From an uncultured Clostridia bacterium (lineage in GTDB: Bacteria; Bacillota; Clostridia; Monoglobales; Monoglobaceae), in contig CAJTWN010000015.1 in NCBI GenBank assembly GCA_910580105.1, forward strand, positions 1 to 31,453: 31,453 nucleotides of DNA, in the 5' to 3' direction. Of this stretch, positions 22,144 through 31,118 are shown piece after piece. A program made the translations under genes and the position numbers. The notes beneath the pieces are model-generated. The model was not told the DNA's origin. It saw only the letters and a list, made by a program, of their open reading frames with translations, and made no database searches. How positions within the stretch are numbered: the first letter of the stretch is position 1; every line of letters starts with the position of its first letter.

Positions 22144-22707
22144 ATGAAGGAACTGTCGTTACATATTCTGGATATTCTGCAGAATTCAATTGTTGCAGAG
22201 GCCTCTCTTGTGGAACTTACCCTGATTGAAGATACCGACAAAGATTTGTTGTCCTTTACGGTTAAAGATAACGGAAAAGGGATGACGGAAGAGTTGGTCC
22301 GGCGGGTGATCGATCCCTTTGTCACTGGGCGGACAACCCGGAAGGTTGGCCTTGGGATCCCGCTTTTGAAAATGGCGGCAGAACATACCGGCGGCGGTAT
22401 TGCCTTATCTTCGGTTTTGGGCGAAGGGACAACCATTACGGCGCGGTTTGGTTATAGCCATATTGACCGGCAGCCGCTGGGAAACATGGCAGAAACGATG
22501 CTGGGTGTGTTGTCTTCTTATGACAAAGTGGATTTTGTATATCTTCATCGCGTAAATGAGAAGGAATATACATTGGATACGCGGCAGGTGAAGGAGATTT
22601 TGGGTGGGGTTTCTTTGCAGAACCCCGATGTTTTGTTGTGGCTGTCGGAATTTTTGAGAGAGAATGAGGCGGCCTTGTATGAAAATCATCCGGAAGGAGA
22701 GAAATAG
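22144..22707 (+). CDS. GHKL ATP-binding protein within the hydrogenase operon
   Basis: A 187-residue protein whose N-terminal half is a histidine-kinase-type ATPase domain: HILDILQNSI (N box), TVKDNGKGMTEELVRRVIDP (G1), RKVGLGIPLLKMAAEHTGG (G2) and GEGTTITARF (G3). No dimerisation/phosphoacceptor domain is present, so it is not a complete kinase. The C-terminal 90 residues (DTRQVKEILGGVSLQ...) are unassigned. It sits between hydC and a ferredoxin gene, 2 bp before the latter. Similar ATPases recur in clostridial hydrogenase operons; function may be regulatory or in signalling to the first ATPase. Confidence 0.87.
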   Translation: MKELSLHILDILQNSIVAEASLVELTLIEDTDKDLLSFTVKDNGKGMTEELVRRVIDPFVTGRTTRKVGLGIPLLKMAAEHTGGGIALSSVLGEGTTITARFGYSHIDRQPLGNMAETMLGVLSSYDKVDFVYLHRVNEKEYTLDTRQVKEILGGVSLQNPDVLLWLSEFLRENEAALYENHPEGEK

Positions 22708-22709
22708 AA

Positions 22710-23075
22710 ATGAAAAGTTTGGCAGAACTGGAAGCGATTCGGAATAAAGCACGTGAAAAAGTTATGGTAAGAAAAGACAATGACGGAATCCGCGTAGTTG
22801 TTGGCATGGCCACCTGTGGTATTGCGGCAGGCGCCCGTCCCGTTATGAATGCCTTTGTGGAAGAAGCGGCAAAGCGCGGTCTTGAAAATGTGTCGGTTAC
22901 ACAGACCGGGTGTATTGGTATGTGCCGTCTGGAGCCGATTGTGGAAGTATTTACCCCGGATCAGGAAAAGGTGACATATATCAAAATGACACCTGAAAAA
23001 GCAAAACGGGTGGTTGCTGAGCATATCGTAAATGGTAATCCGGTCAGTGAATATACCATTGGTTCCGAACAGTAA
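22710..23075 (+). CDS. Thioredoxin-like [2Fe-2S] ferredoxin
   Basis: A 121-residue protein. VVVGMATCGIAAGARPVMNAF and VTQTGCIGMCRLEPIVEVF supply the Cys ligands of a thioredoxin-fold [2Fe-2S] cluster. It resembles the N-terminal domain of the following HydB subunit, so it may be an extra electron carrier between HydB and HydC or a partner of the neighbouring ATPase. It starts 2 bp after the ATPase gene with GGAAGGAG upstream, and hydB follows after 36 bp. Confidence 0.9.
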   Translation: MKSLAELEAIRNKAREKVMVRKDNDGIRVVVGMATCGIAAGARPVMNAFVEEAAKRGLENVSVTQTGCIGMCRLEPIVEVFTPDQEKVTYIKMTPEKAKRVVAEHIVNGNPVSEYTIGSEQ

Positions 23076-23111
23076 GGAGCGCAGTATTTTACAACGAAAG
23101 GAATGATTCAA

Positions 23112-24908
23112 ATGGATATTGCCAGAGGGCATGTCTTGGTCTGCGGCGGTACGGGATGTACTTCGTCCGGCAGTGAAAATATCATCAAAGAGATGGAAGA
23201 ACAACTCAGGAAAAACGGCCTGGAGAAGGAAATTAAGGTGGTAAAGACCGGTTGTTTTGGCCTTTGCGCACTCGGCCCGATTATGATTGTATACCCGGAG
23301 GGCGCTTTTTACAGCCGTGTACAGGTGGAAGATGTCAAAGAAATCGTGGAAGAACACCTGTTGAAGGGGCGTATTGTAAAACGGCTTCTCTATGATGAAA
23401 CCATCCATGAAGGCAGTGACGAAATCAAGAGCCTGAATGAAGTGGATTTCTATAAAAAGCAGATGCGTGTTGCCCTGCGCAACTGTGGTGTTATCAACCC
23501 CGAAGTGATTGACGAGTACATAGCATTTGACGGTTACAAAGCGCTGGGCAAGGTTTTGACCGAAATGACGCCGGAAGAGGTAATTCAAACCATCAAGGAT
23601 TCCGGTCTGCGCGGCCGCGGCGGCGGTGGTTTCCCAACAGGAATGAAATGGGATTTCACTGCCAAAGCCCAGGGAGAGCAGAAATATGTTGCGTGTAATG
23701 CAGATGAAGGCGATCCCGGCGCGTTTATGGACAGAAGTATTCTGGAAGGCGATCCGCACAGTATTATTGAAGCGATGGCGATTGCCGGATATGCAGTTGG
23801 CGCAGATCAGGGATATATCTATATCCGTGCAGAATATCCGATTGCAGTAAAACGTTTGCAGATTGCAATTGACCAGGCGAAGGAATATGGCCTTCTTGGT
23901 GAAAATATTTTTGAAACAGGATTTAACTTTAACCTGGAACTTCGTTTGGGCGCAGGTGCGTTTGTCTGCGGTGAAGAGACTGCTTTGCTTACCTCAATTG
24001 AAGGCAAGCGCGGTGAACCCAGACCCCGTCCTCCGTTCCCGGCTGTGAAAGGTCTTTGGGGAAAACCAACTTTGCTCAATAATGTTGAGACCTATGCCAA
24101 TGTCTGTCAGATTATCTTAAATGGTGCAGATTGGTTTGCATCCATTGGTACAGAAAAGAGCAAAGGAACCAAGGTATTTGCCCTCGGCGGAAAGATTAAC
24201 AACACGGGTCTCGTGGAGATCCCGATGGGAACTACGCTCAGGGAGATTGTAGAAGATATTGGCGGCGGTATCCCGAATGGGAAAAAGTTCAAGGCGGCAC
24301 AGACCGGCGGTCCTTCCGGCGGCTGTATCCCGGCAAGCCTGATGGATACGCCGATTGATTATGATTCTTTGATTTCTATTGGTTCTATGATGGGTTCGGG
24401 CGGCCTCATTGTTATGGATGAGGACAACTGTATGGTTGATATTGCAAAATTCTTCCTGGAATTTACAGTCGATGAATCCTGCGGTAAATGTACGCCCTGC
24501 CGGATTGGTACCAAACGTCTGTACGAAATTCTTGATAAGATTACGAAGGGCAAGGGAACCATGGAAGACCTTGACCGTCTGGAAGAATTGTGTGAAAGTA
24601 TCAAAGCCGGTTCTCTCTGCGGTTTGGGGCAGACGGCGCCGAATCCGGTGCTTTCAACCCTTCGTTATTTCCGGGATGAATATGTTGCCCATGTACGGGA
24701 TAAAGTTTGTCCCGCCGGTGTTTGTAAGGCGCTCTCGAAATACGAGATCGACCCGGAGAAATGCCGCGGCTGCAGCCTTTGTTCCAAAGAATGTCCGGTT
24801 GGTGCAATCAGCGGTGAAATCAAAAAGCCCTTTGTCATCGATCAGGATAAGTGTATTAAGTGTGGCGCATGTATGGCAAAATGTCCGTTTAAGGCAATTA
24901 AGAAATAA
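23112..24908 (+). CDS. hydB: NuoF-like flavin subunit of NAD-linked [FeFe] hydrogenase
   Basis: A 598-residue protein. Domains in order: thioredoxin-like [2Fe-2S] ferredoxin (about 1-90; CGGTGCTSSG, KTGCFGLCALGP), NuoF FMN/NAD domain (about 160-400; GRGGGGFPTGMKWDF, CNADEGDPGAFMDRS), SLBB region, the [4Fe-4S] site SCGKCTPCRIGT (about 456-467), and a C-terminal 2x[4Fe-4S] ferredoxin (CRGCSLCSKECP, CIKCGACMAKCP). This is the full HydB architecture of electron-bifurcating hydrogenases, which couple NADH and reduced ferredoxin oxidation to H2 formation. The start at 23112 is preferred to ATG 23103 because AAAGGA lies 9 bp upstream of it. Confidence 0.95.
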   Translation: MDIARGHVLVCGGTGCTSSGSENIIKEMEEQLRKNGLEKEIKVVKTGCFGLCALGPIMIVYPEGAFYSRVQVEDVKEIVEEHLLKGRIVKRLLYDETIHEGSDEIKSLNEVDFYKKQMRVALRNCGVINPEVIDEYIAFDGYKALGKVLTEMTPEEVIQTIKDSGLRGRGGGGFPTGMKWDFTAKAQGEQKYVACNADEGDPGAFMDRSILEGDPHSIIEAMAIAGYAVGADQGYIYIRAEYPIAVKRLQIAIDQAKEYGLLGENIFETGFNFNLELRLGAGAFVCGEETALLTSIEGKRGEPRPRPPFPAVKGLWGKPTLLNNVETYANVCQIILNGADWFASIGTEKSKGTKVFALGGKINNTGLVEIPMGTTLREIVEDIGGGIPNGKKFKAAQTGGPSGGCIPASLMDTPIDYDSLISIGSMMGSGGLIVMDEDNCMVDIAKFFLEFTVDESCGKCTPCRIGTKRLYEILDKITKGKGTMEDLDRLEELCESIKAGSLCGLGQTAPNPVLSTLRYFRDEYVAHVRDKVCPAGVCKALSKYEIDPEKCRGCSLCSKECPVGAISGEIKKPFVIDQDKCIKCGACMAKCPFKAIKK

Positions 24909-24917
24909 GGAAAGGGG

Positions 24918-26666
24918 ATGACGGATATGGAAAATGTAAATTTGAAAATTAACGGTGTTTGCGTGACAGCACCTGCCGGAACAACGGTTTTGGAAGCTGC
25001 CAGAATGGCCGGAATAGAAATCCCAACCCTCTGTTATTTGAAGGATGCCAGCCAGACGGGTTCCTGCAGAATGTGCGTGGTTGAGGTGAAAGGCGCCCGC
25101 AATTTGCAGGCAGCCTGTGTTTATCCGGTATCAGAAGGGCTGGAGGTGTTTACAAATACACCAAAGGTCAGAAAATCCAGAAAGGTTACGCTGGAACTTT
25201 TGCTTTCCAACCATGAACGCAAGTGTTTGACCTGTGTCAGAAGCGGCAATTGTGAGCTGCAGACACTTTCTGAAGAACTTGGAATAGAAGGAATTGCATA
25301 TGAAGGGGATCGGCTTGCACATGAAATTGACGATCTTTCACCTTCTATTGTAAGAGATAATAATAAATGTGTACTTTGCCGCAGATGTGTGAATGTTTGT
25401 AAGAATGTGCAGACGGTGGCGGTCATTGATGCAACGGAACGTGGGTTTAAGACCACCATCGCTTCACCTTTTCATATGTCTCTTGGCGAAGTGCCCTGTG
25501 TCAATTGCGGACAGTGTATTGTTGCATGTCCTGTTGGCGCACTTTATGAAAAAGACAGCACCAAAGAAGTTTGGGATGCGATTGCAGATGAGGATAAGGT
25601 TGTCATTGTACAGACAGCGCCGGCAGTCCGTGCGGCGTTGGGCGAGGAATTTGGTATGCCGGTTGGTACACCCGTGACCGGAAAGATGGCCGCAGCGCTC
25701 CGGCGTTTGGGATTTGATAAGGTGTTTGATACAGATACGGGTGCAGACCTTACCATTATGGAAGAGGGAACAGAACTTCTGGAGCGTATCAAAAACGGCG
25801 GCAAGCTGCCGATGATTACCTCCTGCAGTCCCGGTTGGATTAAGTTCTGTGAACATAACTTCCCGGACTTTTTGGACAATCTGTCCAGCTGCAAATCGCC
25901 GCATCAGATGTTTGGTGCAGTGCTGAAAAGCTATTATGCAGAGAAAAATGGCATTGATCCGGAAAAAATCGTTACCGTTTCTGTTATGCCTTGTGTGGCA
26001 AAGAAATTTGAATCCGGAAGAGAAGAGATGGAGGCTGACGGCCTGCGGGATGTGGATATTGTTATTTCCACGCGCGAGCTTGCCCGGATGATTAAACAGG
26101 CAGGTATCCGCTTTGCAAAACTCCCGGACGAGAAATTCGACAATCCCTTTGAGGAAGCAACCGGCGCCGGCGTTATCTTTGGCGCAACGGGCGGTGTTAT
26201 GGAGGCGGCGCTCAGAACAGTCGCTGAGGTTCTGGGCGGAAAACCGGTGGAAAAGGTTGAATATGACCAGGTGCGCGGTACGGAAGGAATTAAGGAAGCG
26301 ACCGTACGTGTTGCCGATATGGATATTCGTGTGGCGGTGGCGCATGGCCTTGGAAATGCGCGGAAGCTGCTTAATAATATCCGTGAAGGAAAAGCAGATT
26401 ATCATTTTATTGAAATCATGGCATGTCCGGGCGGTTGTGTAACCGGCGGCGGTCAGCCAATTGTTCCGGCAAGAGAACGCATGGATATTGATCTCAAGGC
26501 TGAACGTGCAAAGGCGCTTTATAGTGAAGACGAGGCCAGCGCAATCCGTAAGAGTCATGAAAATCCGGATATTCAGCTGCTGTATAAAGAGTTCTTTGGC
26601 GAGCCGGGTTCCCATAAGGCGCATGAACTTTTGCATACCCATTATCAGGTGCGTTCAAAGTTTTAG
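24918..26666 (+). CDS. hydA: Catalytic subunit of NAD-linked [FeFe] hydrogenase
   Basis: A 582-residue enzyme. Domains: plant-type [2Fe-2S] ferredoxin (about 1-80), His/Cys [4Fe-4S] site HERKCLTCVRSGNC, two [4Fe-4S] sites (CVLCRRCVNVC, CVNCGQCIVACP), the H-cluster domain, and a C-terminal small-subunit-like helix region. H-cluster motifs: L1 TSCSPGW (C303), L2 MPCVAKKFE (C359), L3 EIMACPGGCVTGGGQP (C503, C507). L1 differs from the textbook TSCCPGW by Ser in the second position. Makes or consumes H2 with HydB and HydC. Maturases HydE, HydF and HydG are not in the window. ATG at 24927 is an alternative start; AGGAAAGGGG serves both. Confidence 0.96.
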   Translation: MTDMENVNLKINGVCVTAPAGTTVLEAARMAGIEIPTLCYLKDASQTGSCRMCVVEVKGARNLQAACVYPVSEGLEVFTNTPKVRKSRKVTLELLLSNHERKCLTCVRSGNCELQTLSEELGIEGIAYEGDRLAHEIDDLSPSIVRDNNKCVLCRRCVNVCKNVQTVAVIDATERGFKTTIASPFHMSLGEVPCVNCGQCIVACPVGALYEKDSTKEVWDAIADEDKVVIVQTAPAVRAALGEEFGMPVGTPVTGKMAAALRRLGFDKVFDTDTGADLTIMEEGTELLERIKNGGKLPMITSCSPGWIKFCEHNFPDFLDNLSSCKSPHQMFGAVLKSYYAEKNGIDPEKIVTVSVMPCVAKKFESGREEMEADGLRDVDIVISTRELARMIKQAGIRFAKLPDEKFDNPFEEATGAGVIFGATGGVMEAALRTVAEVLGGKPVEKVEYDQVRGTEGIKEATVRVADMDIRVAVAHGLGNARKLLNNIREGKADYHFIEIMACPGGCVTGGGQPIVPARERMDIDLKAERAKALYSEDEASAIRKSHENPDIQLLYKEFFGEPGSHKAHELLHTHYQVRSKF

Positions 26667-26834
26667 GCTGATTGGCTATGAGACGGGTATTGTCCGTGTG
26701 GAGCGGTAAAAATGCTGTGGAAGTTTAAGAACAAATAACTGCGTGCGTTGGTATATTGTTATCAATTTGGTGCAGGGATGTTTCGACACAGATAAAATAA
26801 ATACGGCCGCCGGTTTTGCGGCCGGGAGGGAATG

Positions 26835-26895
26835 AAAAAAGCATAGTATTTGCAGGGATGGGGGTCCTGTTGTAAATGCTGTGCTTTTTTGTTGT
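26835..26895 (+). terminator. Terminator of the hydrogenase operon
   Basis: AAAAAAGCA (26835-26843) pairs with TGCTTTTTT (26882-26890), with inner pairs ATTT/AAAT and CAGG/CCTG, ending in a T run. A second GC hairpin, CGGCCGC-7 nt-GCGGCCG (26804-26824), lies just before it without a T run and may assist. Confidence 0.8.
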
Positions 26896-27055
26896 TTAAG
26901 CGAAAAGAAAATTTGATTTTTTGCGGATAGAGCTTGGTTGTTTATGCAAAAAGGATTTTTGGTGTTTTTTTACAAATAGAACGAGGAAAGTTATAAAATA
27001 GATAAATTTAAAAGGGCTGCCGGAAAATGCAAGAGTCTTTTATCTTTTTATAACT

Positions 27056-27157
27056 AAATTAAGAAGTCCCCCGCCTCTAAGGCGGCGGGCGCCGCTTAAT
27101 TTTTTCAGTGGGAGTACAATCTCCCACTGAAAACGTTAAATGACGGGGCAAAGCCCC
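27056..27157. mobile_element. Cluster of three hairpins, possible IS200/IS605-type relic
   Basis: Hairpin 1: AAATTAAG (27056-27063) with CTTAATTT (27095-27102), enclosing CCGCC-TCTAA-GGCGG. Hairpin 2: CAGTGGGAG (27106-27114) with CTCCCACTG (27121-27129). Hairpin 3: GGGGC-AAA-GCCCC (27145-27157). No transposase frame is present. Subterminal hairpins of this kind mark ends of IS200/IS605 elements and their guide RNAs, so a relic or small non-autonomous element is possible; a set of terminators or a small RNA are alternatives. The flanks (26891-27055, 27158-27426) are AT-rich and show only a TATAAT at 27384-27389 ahead of the next gene. Confidence 0.35.
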
Positions 27158-27426
27158 TTATTGAAAAATGTAAATTTTTTCTATATGATTAAACCTATAT
27201 TACAAATTAGAAAAAAACGCCAATTGGGTTGGATGATATGGTATAATTAACTTCCCGGGCGTATACGCTGTTTGAAAATAAGGCGTTTTCGGCAGTGTAT
27301 TATGAACGGATGGTTTATATAAAAAATAAACTTTGTTGTCTTCCGATTTTGGAAAACAGAGAATGAATAAAGAATGATTATCGTATAATAAGATGGATAT
27401 AGAATGTGAACAAAGGAGACGAGCTT

Positions 27427-28704
27427 ATGCAGACACAAAAGCTTTGTGACGGAGTTGACCTGCGTGCAATTGACGGACAGAAGTTCAAGACCAATTTAAT
27501 TAGTTTGTTTTTTAATATTCCGCTTAAACGGGAAACAATCACCAAAGCAGCGCTGCTTCCGGCAGTTTTAAAGCGCGGCAGCAAAAATTTCCCCCGCTTT
27601 ACAGATATGGCGAAACACTTGGAGGAAATGTATAATGCGGTATGCAGCACCGGCGTCCGGATGAAAGGGGACGGGGAAGTTCTTTACTTTTCCGTTGAAT
27701 ATATTTCCGACCGTTATATCGGCGAAAATCTGACCTGTGATATTGTTTCCTTCCTGAAGGAATTTGTATTTTCACCGCTGATCGAAGCCGGCGGATTTAA
27801 AGCAGAATATGTGGAGAGTGAGAAAGAGAATCTGCGCAATGCCATATTGAGTTTGATCAATGATAAAAAAGAATATGCCGATGTGAAGTGCCGGGAACTG
27901 ATGTTTGGCAATCAGGGATACGGAATGTTTGAAGCGGGTTATGTTGAGGATTTGGATGGCATTACGCCTGAGAATCTCTATGCGTTCTATCTGGATGTAA
28001 TTCACAATGCAAAAGCCGATGTTTTTGTCAGCGGTCATGTGGAAAGCCAAATTTTGGAAACAGTGCGGGATGTGCTTGGCGGTTGTTTGACACCGCGAAA
28101 GGCAGAATATGTGCAGACAGCGGTGGCAGAGGCAGAAGCAAAAGAAATCCGTCTGGTGACAGAAGAAATTGATGTCGTGCAAAGCAAAATTTCAATGGGA
28201 CTGCGCTGTGGGATTGTGCCGACTTCTGCAGAATATTATGCGTTGATGCTTGGCAGCTGTATTTTTGGCGGGAGTCCGTTTTCTAAACTTTTTAATAATG
28301 TCCGTGAAAAGCTCAGCCTTGCGTATTATGCGGTGGCGCGGACGGAACGGTTTAAAAGTGTGATGATGATAAGTTCCGGTATTGAGACGAAAAATTACCA
28401 GGCCGCCTATGATGAAATTATGGTGCAGTTTGAAAAGATGCGGAAAGGTGAATTTGATGAGGCGGAAATTGAAGCCGCAAAGAAATATCTGACCACCGGC
28501 CTTTGCTCTATCAAAGACAGCCTGCGGTCGATGGAAGATTATTATATGAGTCAGGCGATTATGGGAGAAGACCAGAGTGTGGATGCACTTTTGGCTGAAA
28601 TTCTGAAGGTGGAAAAACAGCAGATTGTGCATGTAATGCAGAAGGTGACATTTGATACCGTCTTTTTCCTGAAAGGAAAAGATGCGGAAGGAGGGGTGGA
28701 TTGA
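27427..28704 (+). CDS. M16-family peptidase-like protein, non-catalytic (YfmF-like)
   Basis: A 425-residue M16 (insulinase/processing peptidase fold) protein. It resembles YfmF: LISLFFNIPLKRETITKAAL, the FTDMAKHLEEMYNA region, SEKENLRNAILSLINDKKEYA, and YALMLGSCIFGGSPFSKLFNNVREKLSLAYY. The zinc motif HxxEH is absent at the expected position, so it is probably the non-catalytic partner of the following protein, as in heterodimeric M16 peptidases. AAAGGAG lies 9 bp before the ATG at 27427. It is followed after 1 bp by the catalytic gene. Substrate unknown. Confidence 0.92.
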   Translation: MQTQKLCDGVDLRAIDGQKFKTNLISLFFNIPLKRETITKAALLPAVLKRGSKNFPRFTDMAKHLEEMYNAVCSTGVRMKGDGEVLYFSVEYISDRYIGENLTCDIVSFLKEFVFSPLIEAGGFKAEYVESEKENLRNAILSLINDKKEYADVKCRELMFGNQGYGMFEAGYVEDLDGITPENLYAFYLDVIHNAKADVFVSGHVESQILETVRDVLGGCLTPRKAEYVQTAVAEAEAKEIRLVTEEIDVVQSKISMGLRCGIVPTSAEYYALMLGSCIFGGSPFSKLFNNVREKLSLAYYAVARTERFKSVMMISSGIETKNYQAAYDEIMVQFEKMRKGEFDEAEIEAAKKYLTTGLCSIKDSLRSMEDYYMSQAIMGEDQSVDALLAEILKVEKQQIVHVMQKVTFDTVFFLKGKDAEGGVD

Positions 28705-28705
28705 A

Positions 28706-29995
28706 ATGGAGATTCAATATAAAAACAATGAAGTGTTGGGTGAAGAAATGCAGTTTGCGGTTCATACCAGCGGCCTTCGTGTTTATGTTTTTCCCAAAAA
28801 GGGATTCAGCAAATACTATGCAATCTATGGGACGGAATATGGTTCTGTTGACCGGGAATTTATAGTGCCGGGAGATACAGAAAAAACTATTGTGCCGGAC
28901 GGAATTGCCCATTATCTTGAACATAAAATGTTTGAAGAGGAAGACGGCGGCAATGCGTTTGACCGGTTTGCTGAAACGGGGGCCAGCAGCAATGCGTTTA
29001 CCAGTTTTGATATGACAGCATATCTTTTTACATGCACCGATAAATTTTATGAAAATCTGGACATCCTTCTGGATTTTGTCAACCATCCTTATTTTACAGA
29101 AGAAAATGTGGCAAAGGAACAAGGAATTATTGGTCAGGAAATCAAAATGTATGATGACGATCCCGAATGGCGCGTGTTTTTTAATGCCCTTGAAGCAATG
29201 TTTCATAACAATCCTGTGAAGATAGACATTGCCGGGACGGTGGAAAGTATTTCGCATATTACTCCTGAAGTGTTGTACAGCTGTTACAGGACGTTTTATA
29301 ATCCTTTGAACATGGCGCTTGTGCTGGTGGGAGATGTATCCATGGAAGAAGCAATGCAATATGTGGATAAGCATGTGGAAGCAGGCCAGGCATTGGGGAA
29401 GGTTGAACGTCCAATTGCAGATGAGCCCAAAGAACGGGTGCGTGAATATGTGGAACAAAAGCTTGTTGTGTCCCAGCCGATGTTCCGGATTGGATTTAAA
29501 GATAACCGGCCCGGAGAAACAGGAGAAGTTCTTTTAAAAAAGGAAATTGCAACAGAAATTGCGGTGGAAGCATTGGCAGGAAAAAGCAGTCCTTTGTATA
29601 TGGAGCTTTATGAAAATGGATTGATTGACGCATCCTTTGGAACCGAAGTTGATACAGAGCGGTTGTATGGGTTCACCTTATTTGGCGGCGAGTCCAAAGA
29701 TCCCCAGGCTGTTTATGACCGGGTAAAGAAGGAAATCAGAAGTTGTCAAAAAGAAGGACTTCCGAAAGATGCGGTTGAACGGGCAAAGAAATGTATGGTT
29801 TCCGCCGGCATTCGTCTGTTTAACAATGTTGAAAGTATGGGAAATGCCTTTCTTCGCCGTGTGATGAATGGGAGCGACCCGTTGGGATATGCTGAAATGG
29901 TCGGCGCGGTATCCTATGAAGATGTAATGGAACGTTTTTGCGAACATTTTGATACAGAAAACTGTGTATTGTCGGTTATCCGGCCGGCAGAATAG
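28706..29995 (+). CDS. M16-family zinc peptidase (YfmH-like)
   Basis: A 429-residue M16 peptidase with the inverted zinc motif intact: HYLEH in DGIAHYLEHKMFEE (about residues 72-76), the downstream glutamate region VAKEQGIIGQEIKMYDDDPEWR, and the C-terminal-domain motif PLYMELYENGLID. Together with the preceding non-catalytic protein it should form a peptide-cutting clamshell dimer, probably cytoplasmic since no signal peptide is seen. GGAAGGAGG precedes the start and overlaps the upstream stop, so the pair is translationally coupled. In Firmicutes YfmF/YfmH pairs often stand near housekeeping genes; the physiological substrate is unclear. Confidence 0.94.
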   Translation: MEIQYKNNEVLGEEMQFAVHTSGLRVYVFPKKGFSKYYAIYGTEYGSVDREFIVPGDTEKTIVPDGIAHYLEHKMFEEEDGGNAFDRFAETGASSNAFTSFDMTAYLFTCTDKFYENLDILLDFVNHPYFTEENVAKEQGIIGQEIKMYDDDPEWRVFFNALEAMFHNNPVKIDIAGTVESISHITPEVLYSCYRTFYNPLNMALVLVGDVSMEEAMQYVDKHVEAGQALGKVERPIADEPKERVREYVEQKLVVSQPMFRIGFKDNRPGETGEVLLKKEIATEIAVEALAGKSSPLYMELYENGLIDASFGTEVDTERLYGFTLFGGESKDPQAVYDRVKKEIRSCQKEGLPKDAVERAKKCMVSAGIRLFNNVESMGNAFLRRVMNGSDPLGYAEMVGAVSYEDVMERFCEHFDTENCVLSVIRPAE

Positions 29996-30117
29996 GAAGG
30001 GGAGGCGGAGTATCCCTTCGCCTTCTTGTTTAACCCTCTTATCATTCCTGGCCATGTGGATAAGAGAAGGAACATAAAATAAAAAAGCCGGCACATGGCG
30101 GCGGAATGGAGATTATT

Positions 30118-30972
30118 ATGATACAAACAATTTCTTTTCCAAATCTGGGTATTGAATTTGTGCTGAACCGGATTGCTTTTTCAATCTTTGGGATCAATGT
30201 ATATTGGTATGGAATTATTATTGCCTGCGGGCTATTGGCGGCAATTGGCTATGCCTTATATGCGGCAAAATATGCAGGATTAAAGCAGGATGACCTGCTC
30301 AATATGCTGCTGATTGCCCTGCCGGTTTCGATCATTTGTGCACGTCTTTATTATGTTGCATTCAGTTGGGCCGAATTTAAAGATGATCCGATGGAAATCT
30401 TTGATATCCGCAGTGGTGGTATAGCGGTTTACGGCAGTTTAATTGGTGCCGCATTGGTTGTTTTTACATATTGCAAAGCAAAAAAAATAAAGATCGGGAT
30501 GGTACTGGATATCCTGGCAATTGGTTTCTTGATCGGACAGGCAATCGGTCGCTGGGGGAATTTTGTCAATGGTGAGGCTTTTGGCAGTGTGACCAACCTG
30601 CCGTGGGGAATGAGTATCCGTCAGGGCGGTGCTCTCGTTGCAAATTATGCACATCCGACGTTTCTGTATGAAAGCCTTTGGAATGCAGTTGGGATTTTGA
30701 TTTTGCTTCAGTATAAGAAATTTAAAAAGTTTGATGGTGAGCTTTTCTGCGGTTATATTGTTTGGTATGGTCTTGGCCGGGCCTGGATTGAGGGACTGCG
30801 GATGGATTCATTATACATTGGTATGTTCCGTATATCACAGATTTTGGCTGTACTTTCGGTTATTGCCGGCATCCTGTTGATTGTTTATGGCAGAAAAAAA
30901 GCGGCATTACATAAGGAGATGACGGCATCGGCGGAGACATCAAAAGAGGAGGGAAACAATCTTGGAGCATGA
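30118..30972 (+). CDS. lgt: Prolipoprotein diacylglyceryl transferase
   Basis: A 284-residue polytopic membrane enzyme with about seven hydrophobic segments. It transfers a diacylglyceryl group from phosphatidylglycerol to the lipobox Cys of lipoproteins such as the one at 9330-9938. The Lgt signature is clear in QAIGRWGNFVNGEAFG (about 144-159), with GGIAVYGSLIGA before it and HPTFLYESLWN and GLGRAWIEGLRMDSLY after it. The start at 30118 is chosen because GGAG lies 7 bp upstream. The last codons overlap a downstream Spo0E-like gene by 11 bp. A weak stem, CTCTTATC/GATAAGAG (30036-30066), lies in the 122-bp gap before it. Confidence 0.96.
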   Translation: MIQTISFPNLGIEFVLNRIAFSIFGINVYWYGIIIACGLLAAIGYALYAAKYAGLKQDDLLNMLLIALPVSIICARLYYVAFSWAEFKDDPMEIFDIRSGGIAVYGSLIGAALVVFTYCKAKKIKIGMVLDILAIGFLIGQAIGRWGNFVNGEAFGSVTNLPWGMSIRQGGALVANYAHPTFLYESLWNAVGILILLQYKKFKKFDGELFCGYIVWYGLGRAWIEGLRMDSLYIGMFRISQILAVLSVIAGILLIVYGRKKAALHKEMTASAETSKEEGNNLGA

Positions 30973-31102
30973 TTTTGCAATTTTAAAAAATAAACTGATG
31001 GAGCTTGTTCAGAAAGAAAAGCTGAGTTATGATGATATTTATCGGTTAAAGCTTGAAATGGACATTTTAATTGATCAATATTATTTTGAATGTGTGGGAT
31101 AA
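30962..31102 (+). CDS. Small Spo0E-like aspartyl-phosphate phosphatase
   Basis: A 46-residue protein starting at TTG (30962) with GAGGAGGG 8 bp upstream, beginning inside the end of lgt. It starts MEHDFAILKNKLMELV and continues with SYDDIYRLKLEMDILIDQYY, which follows the Spo0E-family pattern of two helices, with RLKLEMDILI replacing the usual SQxLD-centred helix. Spo0E proteins remove phosphate from Spo0A and so delay sporulation; the variant motif leaves activity uncertain. Coupling to lgt is unusual. A terminator follows 17 bp later. Confidence 0.7.
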   Translation: MEHDFAILKNKLMELVQKEKLSYDDIYRLKLEMDILIDQYYFECVG

Positions 31103-31118
31103 AAATCCGTTTGCAGTG

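Noticed and set aside
22686..23759. Minus-strand frame of 357 codons opposite the ferredoxin and hydB genes
   Set aside because: Shadow frame; the plus strand encodes clear iron-sulfur and NuoF motifs.
25464..26642. Minus-strand frame of 392 codons opposite hydA
   Set aside because: Shadow frame; the plus strand carries all H-cluster motifs.
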